DNA of 36,584 nucleotides from Flavobacteriales bacterium (GCA_013360395.1 JABWBQ010000029.1:1-36584), one strand, 5' to 3'. Positions 24,540 through 32,755 are shown, numbered from the stretch's first letter. Program-made: numbers and translations. Notes: a model not told the origin generated them from the letters alone.

Positions 24540-26036
24540 ATGGCCAGGAAGAAGATCCGCAAGCTCCTCGTCGCCAACCGCGGCGAGATCGCCCTCCGTG
24601 TGATGCGCAGCGCCCGTGAGATGGGCATCCGCACCGTGGCCGTGTTCTCCGAGGCCGACCGCAGCGCGCCCTTCGTGCGCTTCGCCGACGAGGCGGTGTG
24701 CATCGGGCCGCCGCCCAGCAAGGAGAGCTACCTGGTGATCGACAGGCTGGTGCAGGTGTGCCGCGACCTGGACGTGGACGCCGTGCACCCCGGCTACGGC
24801 TTCCTGAGCGAGAACGGCGAGTTCGCACGGGCCCTGGAGAAGGCCGGCATCATCTTCATCGGCCCGTCGCCCGAGGCCATGAAGGTGATGGGCGACAAGC
24901 TCGCCGCCAAGGAGGCCGTGCGCAAGTTCGATGTGCCCTTGGTGCCCGGCACCGAAGGCGCCGTGAGTGGCGTGGACGAGGCCATGAAGGTGGCCAAGAC
25001 CATCAAGTTCCCCATCCTCATAAAGGCCGCCGCGGGCGGTGGAGGCAAGGGGATGCGTGTGGTGGAGCGCGAAGCCGACCTGAAAGAGGGGCTGGAACGC
25101 GCCATCAGCGAGGCCCGCAACGCCTTCGGCGACGGCAGCGTGTTCATCGAGAAATACGTGGCCGGTCCGCGCCACATCGAAGTGCAAGTGATGGCCGATG
25201 CCCACGGCAACACCTGTTACCTCTTCGAGCGCGAATGCAGTGTGCAGCGCCGCCACCAGAAAGTGGTGGAGGAGGCCCCCAGTACCGTGCTCACCCCCGC
25301 GATGCGCCAGCGCATGGGCGAGGCCGCGGTGAACGTGGCCAGGAGCGTGAACTACGTGGGCGCCGGCACTGTGGAGTTCCTGCTCGACGAGAACGGCGAT
25401 TTCTACTTCATGGAGATGAACACCCGCCTGCAGGTGGAACACCCGGTGACCGAGATGATCACCGGCCTCGACCTGGTGAAGCTGCAGGTGCGCGTGGCCG
25501 AAGGGGAGAAGCTGCCCTTCCGGCAGGAGGACCTGGCGATCAAGGGCCACGCCATCGAAGTGCGGGTGTATGCCGAGGACCCGTCGAACAACTTCCTGCC
25601 GGACATCGGCACGCTCACCACCTACCGGCCGCCGCAGGGCCCGGGGGTGCGCGTGGACGATGGCTTTGAGGAGGGCATGACCATCCCCATCCACTACGAC
25701 CCCATGATCGCCAAGCTCATCGTGCATGGGGCCACGCGCGAGGAGGCCATCGCACGCATGGAGCGCGCCATCGACGACTACGCCATCGGCGGGGTGGAGA
25801 CCACCCTGCCCTTCTGCCGCTTCACCATGGGGCATGCGGCCTTCCGCAAGGGGGCCTACGACACCCATTTCGTGCGCGACCATTTCCGCCCCGAGGCCCT
25901 GGAGGGCTCGGATCCCGTGGAAGCCTCGGCCGCCGCCGCCATCGCCGCCGGCCTCCTGGAGGTGCGCACCACCCCGGTGGCGGCCGGTACCCAGAACCAC
26001 GGCACGGCGTCGGTTTGGAAACTTCGCCGGCGCTGA
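24540..26036 (+). CDS. accC: Acyl-CoA carboxylase biotin carboxylase subunit
   Basis: Biotin carboxylase uses ATP and bicarbonate to carboxylate biotin on its carrier protein, for acetyl- or propionyl-CoA carboxylase. The 498-residue product has the N-terminal domain (KLLVANRGEIALRVMRSARE, HPGYGFLSENGEFA), the ATP-grasp domain with GGGGKGMR and ERECSVQRRHQK, the catalytic EMNTRLQVEHPVTE, and the C-terminal domain GHAIEVRVYAEDP. The roughly 50-residue tail ends in KLRRR and has no biotinyl domain, so a separate BCCP is needed; none is adjacent. Acetyl- versus propionyl-CoA type cannot be decided here. ATG 24540 is fixed by homology; the open frame upstream overlaps the hydrolase gene. Confidence 0.96.
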   Translation: MARKKIRKLLVANRGEIALRVMRSAREMGIRTVAVFSEADRSAPFVRFADEAVCIGPPPSKESYLVIDRLVQVCRDLDVDAVHPGYGFLSENGEFARALEKAGIIFIGPSPEAMKVMGDKLAAKEAVRKFDVPLVPGTEGAVSGVDEAMKVAKTIKFPILIKAAAGGGGKGMRVVEREADLKEGLERAISEARNAFGDGSVFIEKYVAGPRHIEVQVMADAHGNTCYLFERECSVQRRHQKVVEEAPSTVLTPAMRQRMGEAAVNVARSVNYVGAGTVEFLLDENGDFYFMEMNTRLQVEHPVTEMITGLDLVKLQVRVAEGEKLPFRQEDLAIKGHAIEVRVYAEDPSNNFLPDIGTLTTYRPPQGPGVRVDDGFEEGMTIPIHYDPMIAKLIVHGATREEAIARMERAIDDYAIGGVETTLPFCRFTMGHAAFRKGAYDTHFVRDHFRPEALEGSDPVEASAAAAIAAGLLEVRTTPVAAGTQNHGTASVWKLRRR

Positions 26037-26101
26037 TCGGGTACAAAGGGGCAAGAACGGCCCCACCTTTGCGTTGTCCCATCGTCCCCGCCGGGGGTGC
26101 C

Positions 26102-26797
26102 ATGGTCCGGATCGTCGCGCTCGCCCTGCTCCTGCTGGCCGGCCTGCCAAGGCTTGCCGCCCAGGAGGGCACGCCCTACCCGTTCATCGCCCTGCGCATC
26201 GAGGACGGCGACACGCTGCCCACCATCCTGCTCCCGGAGAAACGGGTGGAGGGCTACACCAGCGCCAAGGCCCGCCGGGAGGCACGCCGTTACGACCGAT
26301 TGGTGCGCAACGTGGTGAAGGTCTATCCCTACGCCCGGGTGAGCGCCGAGCTGCTCGACCAGTATGCCCACGAAATGGCCGCCCTGCGCAACGACCACCA
26401 GCGCGACCTGTACACCAAGCTTGCGGAGGCCGAGTTGCGGGCCGAGTTCGAGGCGGAGATCACCGACCTCACCATCACCCAGGGCGGCATCCTCATCAAG
26501 CTCATCGACCGAGAGACGGGCAGCACCGGGTACGAATTGGTAAGGCAGTTGCGGGGTGGCTTCCAAGCCTTCATCTGGCAGGGTGTGGCCCGGCTTTTCG
26601 GCAACGACCTCAAGGATACCTACGATCCGCTCGGGGAGGACGCGGCCATCGAACAGGTGGTGCACCGTATCGAGGCCGGTGAGCTGGCCGTGGCCGAGCG
26701 TGCCCCGCACACGCCCAAGGCCGCCGCTCGGCTGGCAAAGCGCAAGGCCCGGCTGTTCAAGCGGTACGGGCTCACCGCTTCGGACAGGCCCCGGTGA
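26102..26797 (+). CDS. DUF4294 domain-containing exported protein
   Basis: A 231-residue protein with a signal peptide (MVRIVALALLLLAGLPRLAAQ). The remainder matches the DUF4294 family seen in Bacteroidota: RIEDGDTLPTILLPEKRV, the helical AKARREARRYDRLVRNVVKVYPYARVSAELL, LAEAELRAEFEAEITDLTITQGGILIKLIDRETG, TGYELVRQLRGGFQAFIWQGVARLFGNDLKDTYDP. The Asp-Arg-Glu-Thr segment and FxQxxARxF region are the conserved core. Function unknown; likely periplasmic. CACCTTTG lies 30 nt upstream of the ATG. Confidence 0.88.
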   Translation: MVRIVALALLLLAGLPRLAAQEGTPYPFIALRIEDGDTLPTILLPEKRVEGYTSAKARREARRYDRLVRNVVKVYPYARVSAELLDQYAHEMAALRNDHQRDLYTKLAEAELRAEFEAEITDLTITQGGILIKLIDRETGSTGYELVRQLRGGFQAFIWQGVARLFGNDLKDTYDPLGEDAAIEQVVHRIEAGELAVAERAPHTPKAAARLAKRKARLFKRYGLTASDRPR

Positions 26798-26840
26798 GGG
26801 GGCTTGCGGTGCTGCCAATGCACCAGGCCACGGTCCGCAG

Positions 26841-27338
26841 TCACCAGGGGCGGAACCGCCGCACCATCACGTGGTCGTCCATCACGAAGCCACCGCCGAT
26901 GTCAAGCACCTCGTCGCGCTCTACGGTGAAGCCGTGGCGCTCGTAGAACGCCTTGGCCGGGTTCCGTTTGTTCACGTTCAGTTCCACGGCTGCATCCCCG
27001 GCTTTCATGCAGGCCATCAGCACGGCTTCGAGCAGGGCATGCCCCACGCCTGTTCCCTTCACCCCGGGCAGCACGTACAGCTTGTGCAGGCGGGAGCGCC
27101 CCGGCTTGTACGCGTGCTCCACCGCGGCGAACCCGACGGCCCTGTCGCCCTGTATGGCGAGCGTGAAACGATGGCCCTCCGCGAACCGGGCCTGAAGCGC
27201 CGCCGTGCTGTACATGAGGTCCAGCATGTAGGCGATCTGCGCGGTGGTGATGATGCCCGCATAGGCCACGGGCCAGGTGTCCCGGGCGATGCCCTGGATC
27301 AACGGAATGTCCGCCGGAACGGCCTCGACGAGGGTCAC
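26841..27338 (-). CDS. GNAT family N-acetyltransferase
   Basis: A 165-residue GNAT acetyltransferase. The fold is recognisable from the N-terminal VEAVPADIPLIQGIARDTW, the central strand LAIQGDRAVGFAAVEHAY, the acetyl-CoA pyrophosphate loop LHKLYVLPGVKGTGVGHALL (85-103, R/K-x-x-G-x-G type) and the late VELNVNKRNPAKAFYERHGF. Substrate unknown; neighbours do not reveal it. The start is GTG 27338, whose bases overlap the TGA of the upstream dehydrogenase gene (GTGA), implying coupled translation. Non-ATG starts here and at the GT9 gene occur only in such overlaps. Confidence 0.88.
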   Translation of the reverse strand: MTLVEAVPADIPLIQGIARDTWPVAYAGIITTAQIAYMLDLMYSTAALQARFAEGHRFTLAIQGDRAVGFAAVEHAYKPGRSRLHKLYVLPGVKGTGVGHALLEAVLMACMKAGDAAVELNVNKRNPAKAFYERHGFTVERDEVLDIGGGFVMDDHVMVRRFRPW

Positions 27339-28222
27339 TTCGCGAAGGCGGGAGCCACCACCAGGTCCTTGCTGCCGCCGCTGTACGTGTAGAAGCCCTC
27401 GCCGCTCTTCACGCCCAGCTTGCCCGCGGTCACCATCTGCACCAGCAGCGGGCAGGGGGCGTACTTGGGGTTGCCGAAGCCTTCGTGCAGCACCCTGAGG
27501 ATGGCCAGGCAGGTGTCCAGCCCGATGAAATCGGCCAGCTGCAACGGACCCATGGGGTGGGCCATGCCGAGCTTCATCACCGTATCGATCTCGGCCACAC
27601 CACCGATGCCCTGGAACAGTGTCTCGATGGCCTCGTTGATCATGGGCATCAGGATGCGGTTGGAGACGAAGCCCGCCTGGTCGTTGACCTCCACGGGCAC
27701 CTTGCCGATGGCGCGGCTCAGGTCCATGATCCTGGCGGTCACCACATCGGTGGTGCTGTAGCCCCGGATCACTTCCACCAGCTTCATCACGGGCACGGGG
27801 TTCATGAAGTGCATGCCGATCACCTCCCCGGGACGTCGGGTCGCGGCGGCGATGCGGGTGATGCTGATGCTGCTGGTGTTGGTGGCCAAGATGCATCCCG
27901 CCGGGGCGCCGGCGTCGATGTCCTGGAAGATCTTGAGCTTGAGGTCCACGTTCTCGGTGGCGGCCTCCACCACGAGTTCGGCGTTCTTCACCCCGGAGGA
28001 CAGTTCGGTGGCCGTGGTGATGCGGCCGAGCGCGGCCTGCTTGTGGTCCTCGGTGAGGCCGCCCTTGGCCACCTGGCGGTCCATGTTGCGGGCGATGGTG
28101 GCGAGGGCCTTGTCCAAGCGGTCCTGGGCGATGTCGATCAGGGTGACCGTATGGCCGCCTTGGGCGAACACATGGGCGATGCCGTTGCCCATCTGGCCAG
28201 CACCGATAACGGAGATGTTCAT
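27335..28222 (-). CDS. hbd: 3-hydroxybutyryl-CoA dehydrogenase
   Basis: An NAD(P)-dependent enzyme interconverting acetoacetyl-CoA and 3-hydroxybutyryl-CoA in fatty-acid or butyrate metabolism. The 295-residue protein has the Rossmann motif ISVIGAGQMGNGIAHVFAQGG (GxGxxG at 7-12) and the full catalytic set at standard positions: Ser117/118 in NTSSIS, His138 and Glu150 in HFMNPVPVMKLVE, and Asn188 in GFVSNRI. The C-terminal dimerisation domain includes HPMGPLQLADFIGLDT. ATG 28222 is fixed by the N-terminal strand. Its predicted promoter (28243-28276) touches the heptamer array. Coupled to the GNAT gene. Confidence 0.96.
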   Translation of the reverse strand: MNISVIGAGQMGNGIAHVFAQGGHTVTLIDIAQDRLDKALATIARNMDRQVAKGGLTEDHKQAALGRITTATELSSGVKNAELVVEAATENVDLKLKIFQDIDAGAPAGCILATNTSSISITRIAAATRRPGEVIGMHFMNPVPVMKLVEVIRGYSTTDVVTARIMDLSRAIGKVPVEVNDQAGFVSNRILMPMINEAIETLFQGIGGVAEIDTVMKLGMAHPMGPLQLADFIGLDTCLAILRVLHEGFGNPKYAPCPLLVQMVTAGKLGVKSGEGFYTYSGGSKDLVVAPAFAK

Positions 28223-28242
28223 GTTGTTCCGGGGATGGACGG

Positions 28243-28276
28243 CGAATGTAGGTCGTAGGTTTCCTCCGGCTTCAAG
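28243..28276 (-). promoter_or_regulatory. Predicted promoter of hbd (TTG-N22-TACATTCG)
   Basis: On the minus strand a TTG (28274-28276) is separated by 22 nt from TACATTCG (28243-28250), within the 17-23 nt spacing reported for Bacteroidota promoters. The box is 20 nt before the hbd ATG. The -33 triplet lies inside the first units of the heptamer array. Confidence 0.5.
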
Positions 28277-28569
28277 ACACCGGCCTCCGGCCTCCAGCTT
28301 CCAGCTTCCAGCTTCCAGCCACCAGCCTCCAGCTTCCGGCCTCCAGCTTCCGGCTTCCAGCTTCCGGCTTCCAGCTTCCGGCTTCCAACCTCCAGCCACC
28401 AACCTCCGGCTTCCAGCTTCCAGCCACCAGCCACCAGCTTCCGGCCTCCGGCTTTCAACTTTCAGCTTTCAGCTTTCGGCGTTGGCCTCCAGCTTCCGGC
28501 CTCCGGCTTTCAGCCTCCAGCTTCCGGCTTCCGGCTTCCGGCATCCAGCCTCCAGCCTCCAGCTTTCAG
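28264..28569. repeat. Heptanucleotide tandem repeat array, 44 units
   Basis: 306 nt made of 42 heptamers and two hexamers (at 28320-28325 and about 28480-28485), read by hand. The plus-strand consensus is CYTCCRG: CTTCCAG, CTTCCGG, CCTCCAG and CCTCCGG dominate, with CTTTCAG, CCACCAG and CATCCAG variants. Nearly all differences are transitions at positions 2, 4 and 6. The pyrimidine-rich strand is the plus strand. Units alternate irregularly, as expected from repeated slippage or unequal exchange plus point mutation. No spacer-repeat structure, so not CRISPR. Confidence 0.95.
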
Positions 28570-28588
28570 TGATGCGTGTGGAAGGGCT

Positions 28589-30004
28589 TCATTTCCCGTC
28601 GCCCTTGAGCATGATGATCACGGTGTAGGCCAGGATCTTGAGGTCCACCGCGAGGCTCATGTTCTCGATGTAGAGGATGTCGTACTTGAGCCGGCGCACC
28701 ATCTGGTCCACGTTCTCGGCGTAGCCGAACTTCACCTGGCCCCAGCTGGTGATGCCGGGCCGCACTTTGTGCAGGTGCCGGTAGTGCGGGGCCACTTCCA
28801 TGATCCGGTCGATGAAGTAGCGGCGTTCGGGACGCGGCCCCACCAGGCTCATATCGCCCTTGAGCACGTTCCAGAACTGGGGCAGCTCGTCCAGTCGGGC
28901 CCGGCGCAGAAAGCGGCCGATGGGGGTGATGCGCGGGTCGGTGGAACTGCTGAGCTGCGGGCCGGCCTGCTCGGCATCGGCGTACATGCTGCGGAACTTG
29001 ATGATGCGGAACGGCCTGCCGAAGCGGCCGATGCGCTCCTGGCGGAAGAACACCGGCCCCGGGCTCGAGGTGCGCACCAGCACGGCCAGTACCAGGAACA
29101 GGGGGGAGAGCAACACCAGGGCGAACGCGCTGAACACGATGTCGAACAGCCGTTTGAGGGCGAACTGCCAGGCCGGCATGATCTGCGGGTTCACCTCGAT
29201 CAGCGGCGCGCCGAAGATGCTGGTCATCTTCACGCTGCCGGCCATGATGTCGTACATGTCGGGGATGACCTTGATGCGCACGTTGGTGCCCTCCAGTTCG
29301 TTGATGATGCGGCTGATGTGCTCGTGCTCGCTGCTCTCCACGGCGATGATGGCCTCCTCCACGCCGTGAGCGTCGATCGCGCGCCGCAGTTCGGTCCAAC
29401 GCCCCAGGCACGGAAGCCCCGCGGCACCCAGCTGCTGGTCGCCGCCGTTCACGCTCACGAAGCCCACGAAGCGGTTGCCCGGGCTCTTGCGCATGCCCTC
29501 GATCTCGTGGTGGATGGCCACCGCCCGCTCATTGCCGCCCACCAGCACGGTGTTGAACCCGATCCGCCGGTCGTGCACCATGCGCACCGTGCGGCTGGTG
29601 AGCAGGAAGCGCGGCAGCAGCGTGAGCCCGAAATGCAGGCCGAAAAGCACGGCGAACGAACGTGCCAGGTAGGTGGCGTCCGGCACCTGGTCGTCCAGCA
29701 ACAGCACGAAGAAGATCACCACCACCCCGATCAGGCTGATCAGTAGCGTCTGCCCCAGCTCCTTGGTCCGGTGCCGCCGGAAGATGTCCGAATAGCCACC
29801 GATCATGGTGTACAGGCCCAGCCAGAACAACGGCACCGCGAACAGGCCGATCGCGTAGTTGCGGTCCAGCTCCACGGGTACGGCGTAGCCGAAGGTCAGC
29901 GGCTCCAGGACCTTCTTGCGGTACAGGTAGAACAGGGTCCACGCCGTGGCGGCCGACAGCAGGTCGGAGATCACGTAGAGGCTTACCTGGGTCCGTCGGT
30001 CCAT
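28589..30004 (-). CDS. Polyprenyl glycosylphosphotransferase (initiating sugar transferase)
   Basis: A 471-residue WbaP/WcaJ-type enzyme that would transfer a sugar-1-phosphate to undecaprenyl phosphate and start a surface polysaccharide. About four N-terminal helices lie at roughly 10-28, 50-68, 84-103 and 113-130. A Rossmann-like domain follows at about 150-255 (FNTVLVGGNERAVAIHHEIEG). A membrane helix after FALKRLFDIVFSAFALVLLS leads into the catalytic Bac_transf domain with KFRSMYADAE, the RRARLDELPQFWNVLKGDMS segment, VGPRPERRYF and a terminal PGITSWGQV. Last gene of the Gfo/Idh-lipoprotein-transferase operon, 9 nt after the lipoprotein stop. Which sugar is used is not visible. Confidence 0.95.
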   Translation of the reverse strand: MDRRTQVSLYVISDLLSAATAWTLFYLYRKKVLEPLTFGYAVPVELDRNYAIGLFAVPLFWLGLYTMIGGYSDIFRRHRTKELGQTLLISLIGVVVIFFVLLLDDQVPDATYLARSFAVLFGLHFGLTLLPRFLLTSRTVRMVHDRRIGFNTVLVGGNERAVAIHHEIEGMRKSPGNRFVGFVSVNGGDQQLGAAGLPCLGRWTELRRAIDAHGVEEAIIAVESSEHEHISRIINELEGTNVRIKVIPDMYDIMAGSVKMTSIFGAPLIEVNPQIMPAWQFALKRLFDIVFSAFALVLLSPLFLVLAVLVRTSSPGPVFFRQERIGRFGRPFRIIKFRSMYADAEQAGPQLSSSTDPRITPIGRFLRRARLDELPQFWNVLKGDMSLVGPRPERRYFIDRIMEVAPHYRHLHKVRPGITSWGQVKFGYAENVDQMVRRLKYDILYIENMSLAVDLKILAYTVIIMLKGDGK

Positions 30005-30013
30005 GCCCTCAGG

Positions 30014-30886
30014 TCATCGGTGCACCAGCTTGATGTCGTCCAGATAGACCGATCCGGAGGAGGCGCCGTCGACCAACTGCACTTCGATGTAGAACCGTTT
30101 GTTGGTGGTGCCCGGTGCGTGGAACAGGCTGCCCAGGTCCACGTAGATCTTGGACCAGGGCATGCCGCCGTCGCTGCGCAGGGTGGGCGACACGTAGAGG
30201 TAGGGGACGTCGATCACGCTGCCCCCGCCGGAGGGGTCCATGAGGCCGCCCACCAGGAAACGATGGTCGCTGCGCCGGTCGATCTCCAGGAACACGGCCC
30301 CCTCGGGCTCGAAGCTGTCGCTGCTCACCATCCGCACGAAGGGCCTGTCCTGGTCCACATGGATGTAGCCCGCCCCGTTGCCCGTGAGCACCAGGCCCGG
30401 ATCGTTCACCAGCATCATGGTGGTGTCGCTGTCGTCGCTGCGGGTGAACTTGAACCCGGGGTCCTCGAAGCCCTCGATCCAGTATGTGTTTCCGTCGTAG
30501 TAGGTGAACTGCGGGGTCACCTGGACGGTGGTGCCTTTGCGCAGGTCCGCCGGACCCGACCAGGTGGCGTAGAAGGGGTACTGCACCCGGTCGTCGCGCA
30601 TGCCGTTGCGGGGTATGCCGGCGATGAGCTGGATGGTCATGGGCCCTTCGCGCAGCACGGGCAACCGCGAACCGGACTCCCAGACCCCCAGGGCCTGCCC
30701 GTCGGCATACACCCACAGGTCGGTGATGCGGTGGGAGCCCGTGCCCTCGGTGAGCGGGTCGGTGGCCACGGTGACCGTGCCCAGCTGGAGGTAGGCGGCC
30801 TCCTTGTCGCCCTTGGTGCAGGAGCCCAGGAGCAGCAGCGTGGCGGGGGCGAGGAAGGCGGCGGGACGCATGGGCCGATGGTTCAT
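30014..30886 (-). CDS. Lipoprotein of unknown function in polysaccharide operon
   Basis: A 290-residue lipoprotein (285 if Met6 is used). The signal RPAAFLAPATLLLLGSCTKG has a lipobox LLGSC. The mature part looks like all-beta domains: an N-terminal piece with LGTVTVATDPLTEGTGSHRITDLWVYADGQALGVWE and PVLREGPMTIQLIAGIPRNG, then a jelly-roll-like half with FEPEGAVFLEIDRRSDHRFLVGG and a C-terminal KRFYIEVQLVDGASSGSVYLDDIKLVHR typical of carbohydrate-binding or discoidin-like folds. Start ATG overlaps the oxidoreductase stop (ATGA). A surface glycan-binding or assembly role is inference from context. Confidence 0.82.
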   Translation of the reverse strand: MNHRPMRPAAFLAPATLLLLGSCTKGDKEAAYLQLGTVTVATDPLTEGTGSHRITDLWVYADGQALGVWESGSRLPVLREGPMTIQLIAGIPRNGMRDDRVQYPFYATWSGPADLRKGTTVQVTPQFTYYDGNTYWIEGFEDPGFKFTRSDDSDTTMMLVNDPGLVLTGNGAGYIHVDQDRPFVRMVSSDSFEPEGAVFLEIDRRSDHRFLVGGLMDPSGGGSVIDVPYLYVSPTLRSDGGMPWSKIYVDLGSLFHAPGTTNKRFYIEVQLVDGASSGSVYLDDIKLVHR

Positions 30887-31920
30887 AACGTTCCGGAGGG
30901 GGGGGCTGGTATATGCAGGCCGGGCCCCACGTGCCGCAGGTTCTCGGCCATCCGCTCCAGGATCCGATGCGCCAGTTCCAAGGCCTCCAGGCCGTCCTGA
31001 ACGCTCACCCGGGGCGGGTGCACGCCCCGCACGGCGGCCGCAAAGGACCGCAGCTCCTCGCGGATGGCGTTGGTGGCCGGCACCTCGGGCTTCTCGAACT
31101 GAATGGCCCGCCTGCCCCGACCACCGCCCAGGTCCAGGGTGATGGCGAAGGGGTCCGGCTCGCCCGCCACGGCCTCCATGCGCACGATCTCGGTCTCCTT
31201 GGCCAGCATGTCCACGGAGATGTACGCGTCCCGTTGGAAGAAGCGCATCTTGCGCATGTTCTTCAGGCTGATGCGGCTGGCGGTGAGGTTGGCCACGCAG
31301 CCGTTGGCGAACTCGATGCGGGCGTTGGCGATGTCGGGCGAATCGCTCACCACGGCCACGCCGCTGGCATGCACGGCCGTCACCGGTGCGCGCACGGTGC
31401 CCAGCACCAGGTCGAGGTCGTGCACCATCAGGTCCAGGATCACCGGTACGTCGGTGCCTCGCGGATTGAACTGGGCCAGGCGATGCCCTTCGATGAAGAG
31501 CGGGTCGCGCAGGCTGGGCACGGCGGCCTGGAACGCCGGATTGAAGCGCTCCACATGCCCCACCTGCACGCACAGCCCGCTGGCCTCGGCCGTCCGCACC
31601 AGCGCGCGACCCTCCTCCAGGGTGTTGGCCAGGGGTTTCTCGATGAACACGTGCCGGCCCCGGGCCAGCGCCTGCATGGCGCAGGCGTGGTGGCTCAGGG
31701 TGGGCGTCACCACGTCCACCGCCTCGGCCGCTTCGATCACGGCTTCCACGGAACCCAGGGCCGGGATGCCGAACTCGGCCTGCACCACCGCGCACCGCTC
31801 CCGGTCGGGGTCGTGGAAGCCCACCACCTGCAGGGTGTCCACCTCCAGGGCCTGTTGCAGATGGATGCGGCCCAAATGGCCGGCCCCCAGGATCCCGATG
31901 CGCAAACGGTTTTCCGACAT
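30883..31920 (-). CDS. Gfo/Idh/MocA family oxidoreductase
   Basis: A 345-residue NAD(P)-dependent sugar oxidoreductase. The Rossmann motif GILGAGHLGRIH is at 9-20, the EKPLA motif at 94-98 with the catalytic Lys, GHVERFNPAF at 121-130, and DLMVHDLDLVLG at 163-174 with the conserved His. The GHVERFNP and MVHDLD segments resemble the WlbA/GnnA-like group that oxidises UDP-sugars for lipopolysaccharide, consistent with the downstream sugar transferase; the substrate is inference. ATG 31920 is at the family start; the frame is open to 32649 but that part is antisense to pcm. TATTTTCG (31941-31948) lies 20 nt upstream. Confidence 0.92.
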   Translation of the reverse strand: MSENRLRIGILGAGHLGRIHLQQALEVDTLQVVGFHDPDRERCAVVQAEFGIPALGSVEAVIEAAEAVDVVTPTLSHHACAMQALARGRHVFIEKPLANTLEEGRALVRTAEASGLCVQVGHVERFNPAFQAAVPSLRDPLFIEGHRLAQFNPRGTDVPVILDLMVHDLDLVLGTVRAPVTAVHASGVAVVSDSPDIANARIEFANGCVANLTASRISLKNMRKMRFFQRDAYISVDMLAKETEIVRMEAVAGEPDPFAITLDLGGGRGRRAIQFEKPEVPATNAIREELRSFAAAVRGVHPPRVSVQDGLEALELAHRILERMAENLRHVGPGLHIPAPPSGTL

Positions 31921-31940
31921 GGGTGCTGTTGAAAGCGGGG

Positions 31941-31948
31941 CGAAAATA
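31941..31948 (-). promoter_or_regulatory. Putative -7 box (TATTTTCG) of the polysaccharide operon
   Basis: Minus-strand TATTTTCG, 20 nt before the oxidoreductase ATG, in the 66-nt divergent spacer shared with pcm. No -33 TTG at usual spacing. Confidence 0.45.
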
Positions 31949-31973
31949 GGCCCCGGCCCCGAGGCGCGCCCGT

Positions 31974-31981
31974 TACTTTTG
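31974..31981 (+). promoter_or_regulatory. -7 promoter box (TACTTTTG) of pcm
   Basis: Exact TAnnTTTG ending 5 nt before the pcm ATG. Transcription would begin at about the start codon, so the mRNA is probably leaderless. This is the clearest case of the pattern in the window. Confidence 0.55.
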
Positions 31982-31986
31982 CCGCG

Positions 31987-32640
31987 ATGACCGTCGGAGG
32001 TGACGATTACCGGTCCCAAGGGGCGCGGCGCAGGCTGGTGCAGGAGCTCAAGACCAAGGGGATCGGGGACGCGGCGGTGCTCGAGGCTGTGGGCAGGGTG
32101 CCTCGCCACCTCTTCTTCGAGGATACCGCCCTGCGGTCGCACGCCTACGAGGACAAAGCCTTCCCCATCGGTTGCGGCCAGACCATCTCCCAGCCATACA
32201 CCGTGGCCTTCCAGACCCAGCTGCTGGAATTGCGACGCGGCCACCGCGTGCTGGAGGTGGGCACCGGCAGCGGATACCAGACCGCCGTGCTGGCCGCCAT
32301 GGGCGCCAAGGTGTGGAGCATCGAAAGGCACCGCCCCTTGTACCTGGCCACACGCGGCCGGTTGGAAGCGATGGGCCACAAGGCGGCGTTGTACCACGGC
32401 GACGGTTTCCTGGGCCTTCCGGCCTACGCCCCCTACGACCGCGTGCTGGTGACCTGCGGGGCGCCCTTCGTGCCCGATGCCTTGGTGGAACAGCTCCGGC
32501 CCGGAGGCATCCTGGTGATCCCCGTGGGCGAGGGAGCCGTGCAGCGCATGGTGCGCATCCGCAGGGAGGTGGACGGGGCCCTGGTCCGGGAGGAGCACGG
32601 CGACTTCCGCTTTGTGCCCATGCTGGCCCACCGGCAGTAG
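31987..32640 (+). CDS. pcm: Protein-L-isoaspartate O-methyltransferase
   Basis: Repairs isoaspartyl residues in aged proteins by SAM-dependent methylation in the cytoplasm. The 217-residue product has RVPRHLFFED, the family-specific IGCGQTISQPYTVA (61-74), SAM motif I VLEVGTGSGYQTAVL (88-102), acidic SIERH (111-115), and the C-terminal VTCGAPFVPDALVEQLRPGGILVIPVG. Length is normal. Divergent from the polysaccharide operon, followed after 240 nt by the outer-membrane protein gene on the same strand. Confidence 0.96.
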   Translation: MTVGGDDYRSQGARRRLVQELKTKGIGDAAVLEAVGRVPRHLFFEDTALRSHAYEDKAFPIGCGQTISQPYTVAFQTQLLELRRGHRVLEVGTGSGYQTAVLAAMGAKVWSIERHRPLYLATRGRLEAMGHKAALYHGDGFLGLPAYAPYDRVLVTCGAPFVPDALVEQLRPGGILVIPVGEGAVQRMVRIRREVDGALVREEHGDFRFVPMLAHRQ

Positions 32641-32661
32641 GCCCACCACTTCGGCACGGAC

Positions 32662-32691
32662 TTGGCAATATCGCCGCAGCCACTATCTTCG
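32662..32691 (+). promoter_or_regulatory. Predicted promoter (TTG-N19-TATCTTCG)
   Basis: TTG at 32662-32664, 19-nt spacer, TATCTTCG at 32684-32691. Transcription would start near 32698, about 180 nt upstream of the outer-membrane protein gene, or serve the 24-codon frame at 32720. Confidence 0.5.
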
Positions 32692-32755
32692 CCCCCGAAT
32701 TTCTCCGGCCGATCCCGCAATGAGGCAGACCAAAACGTGGTACCGTTCGACGGAT

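Larger units (their letters stand above)
28223..28588. other. Intergenic region holding a heptamer array
   Basis: 366 nt between the start of hbd and the stop of the glycosylphosphotransferase gene, both minus strand. It consists of the hbd promoter and leader (28223-28276), the tandem array (28264-28569) and a short remainder. Both strands are open because the unit lacks stop codons in most phases, but the translations (WKLEAGSW-like on the minus strand) are repeats, not a gene. Confidence 0.7.

Noticed and set aside
28219-28458. Possible small protein of WKLEAGSW repeats on the minus strand
   Set aside because: The 21-nt (3 x 7) periodicity makes any frame read as a 7-residue repeat without stops. 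The gene-like appearance follows from the array.
28264-28569. CRISPR array
   Set aside because: Units are 7 nt and contiguous, without spacers, and no cas gene is nearby.
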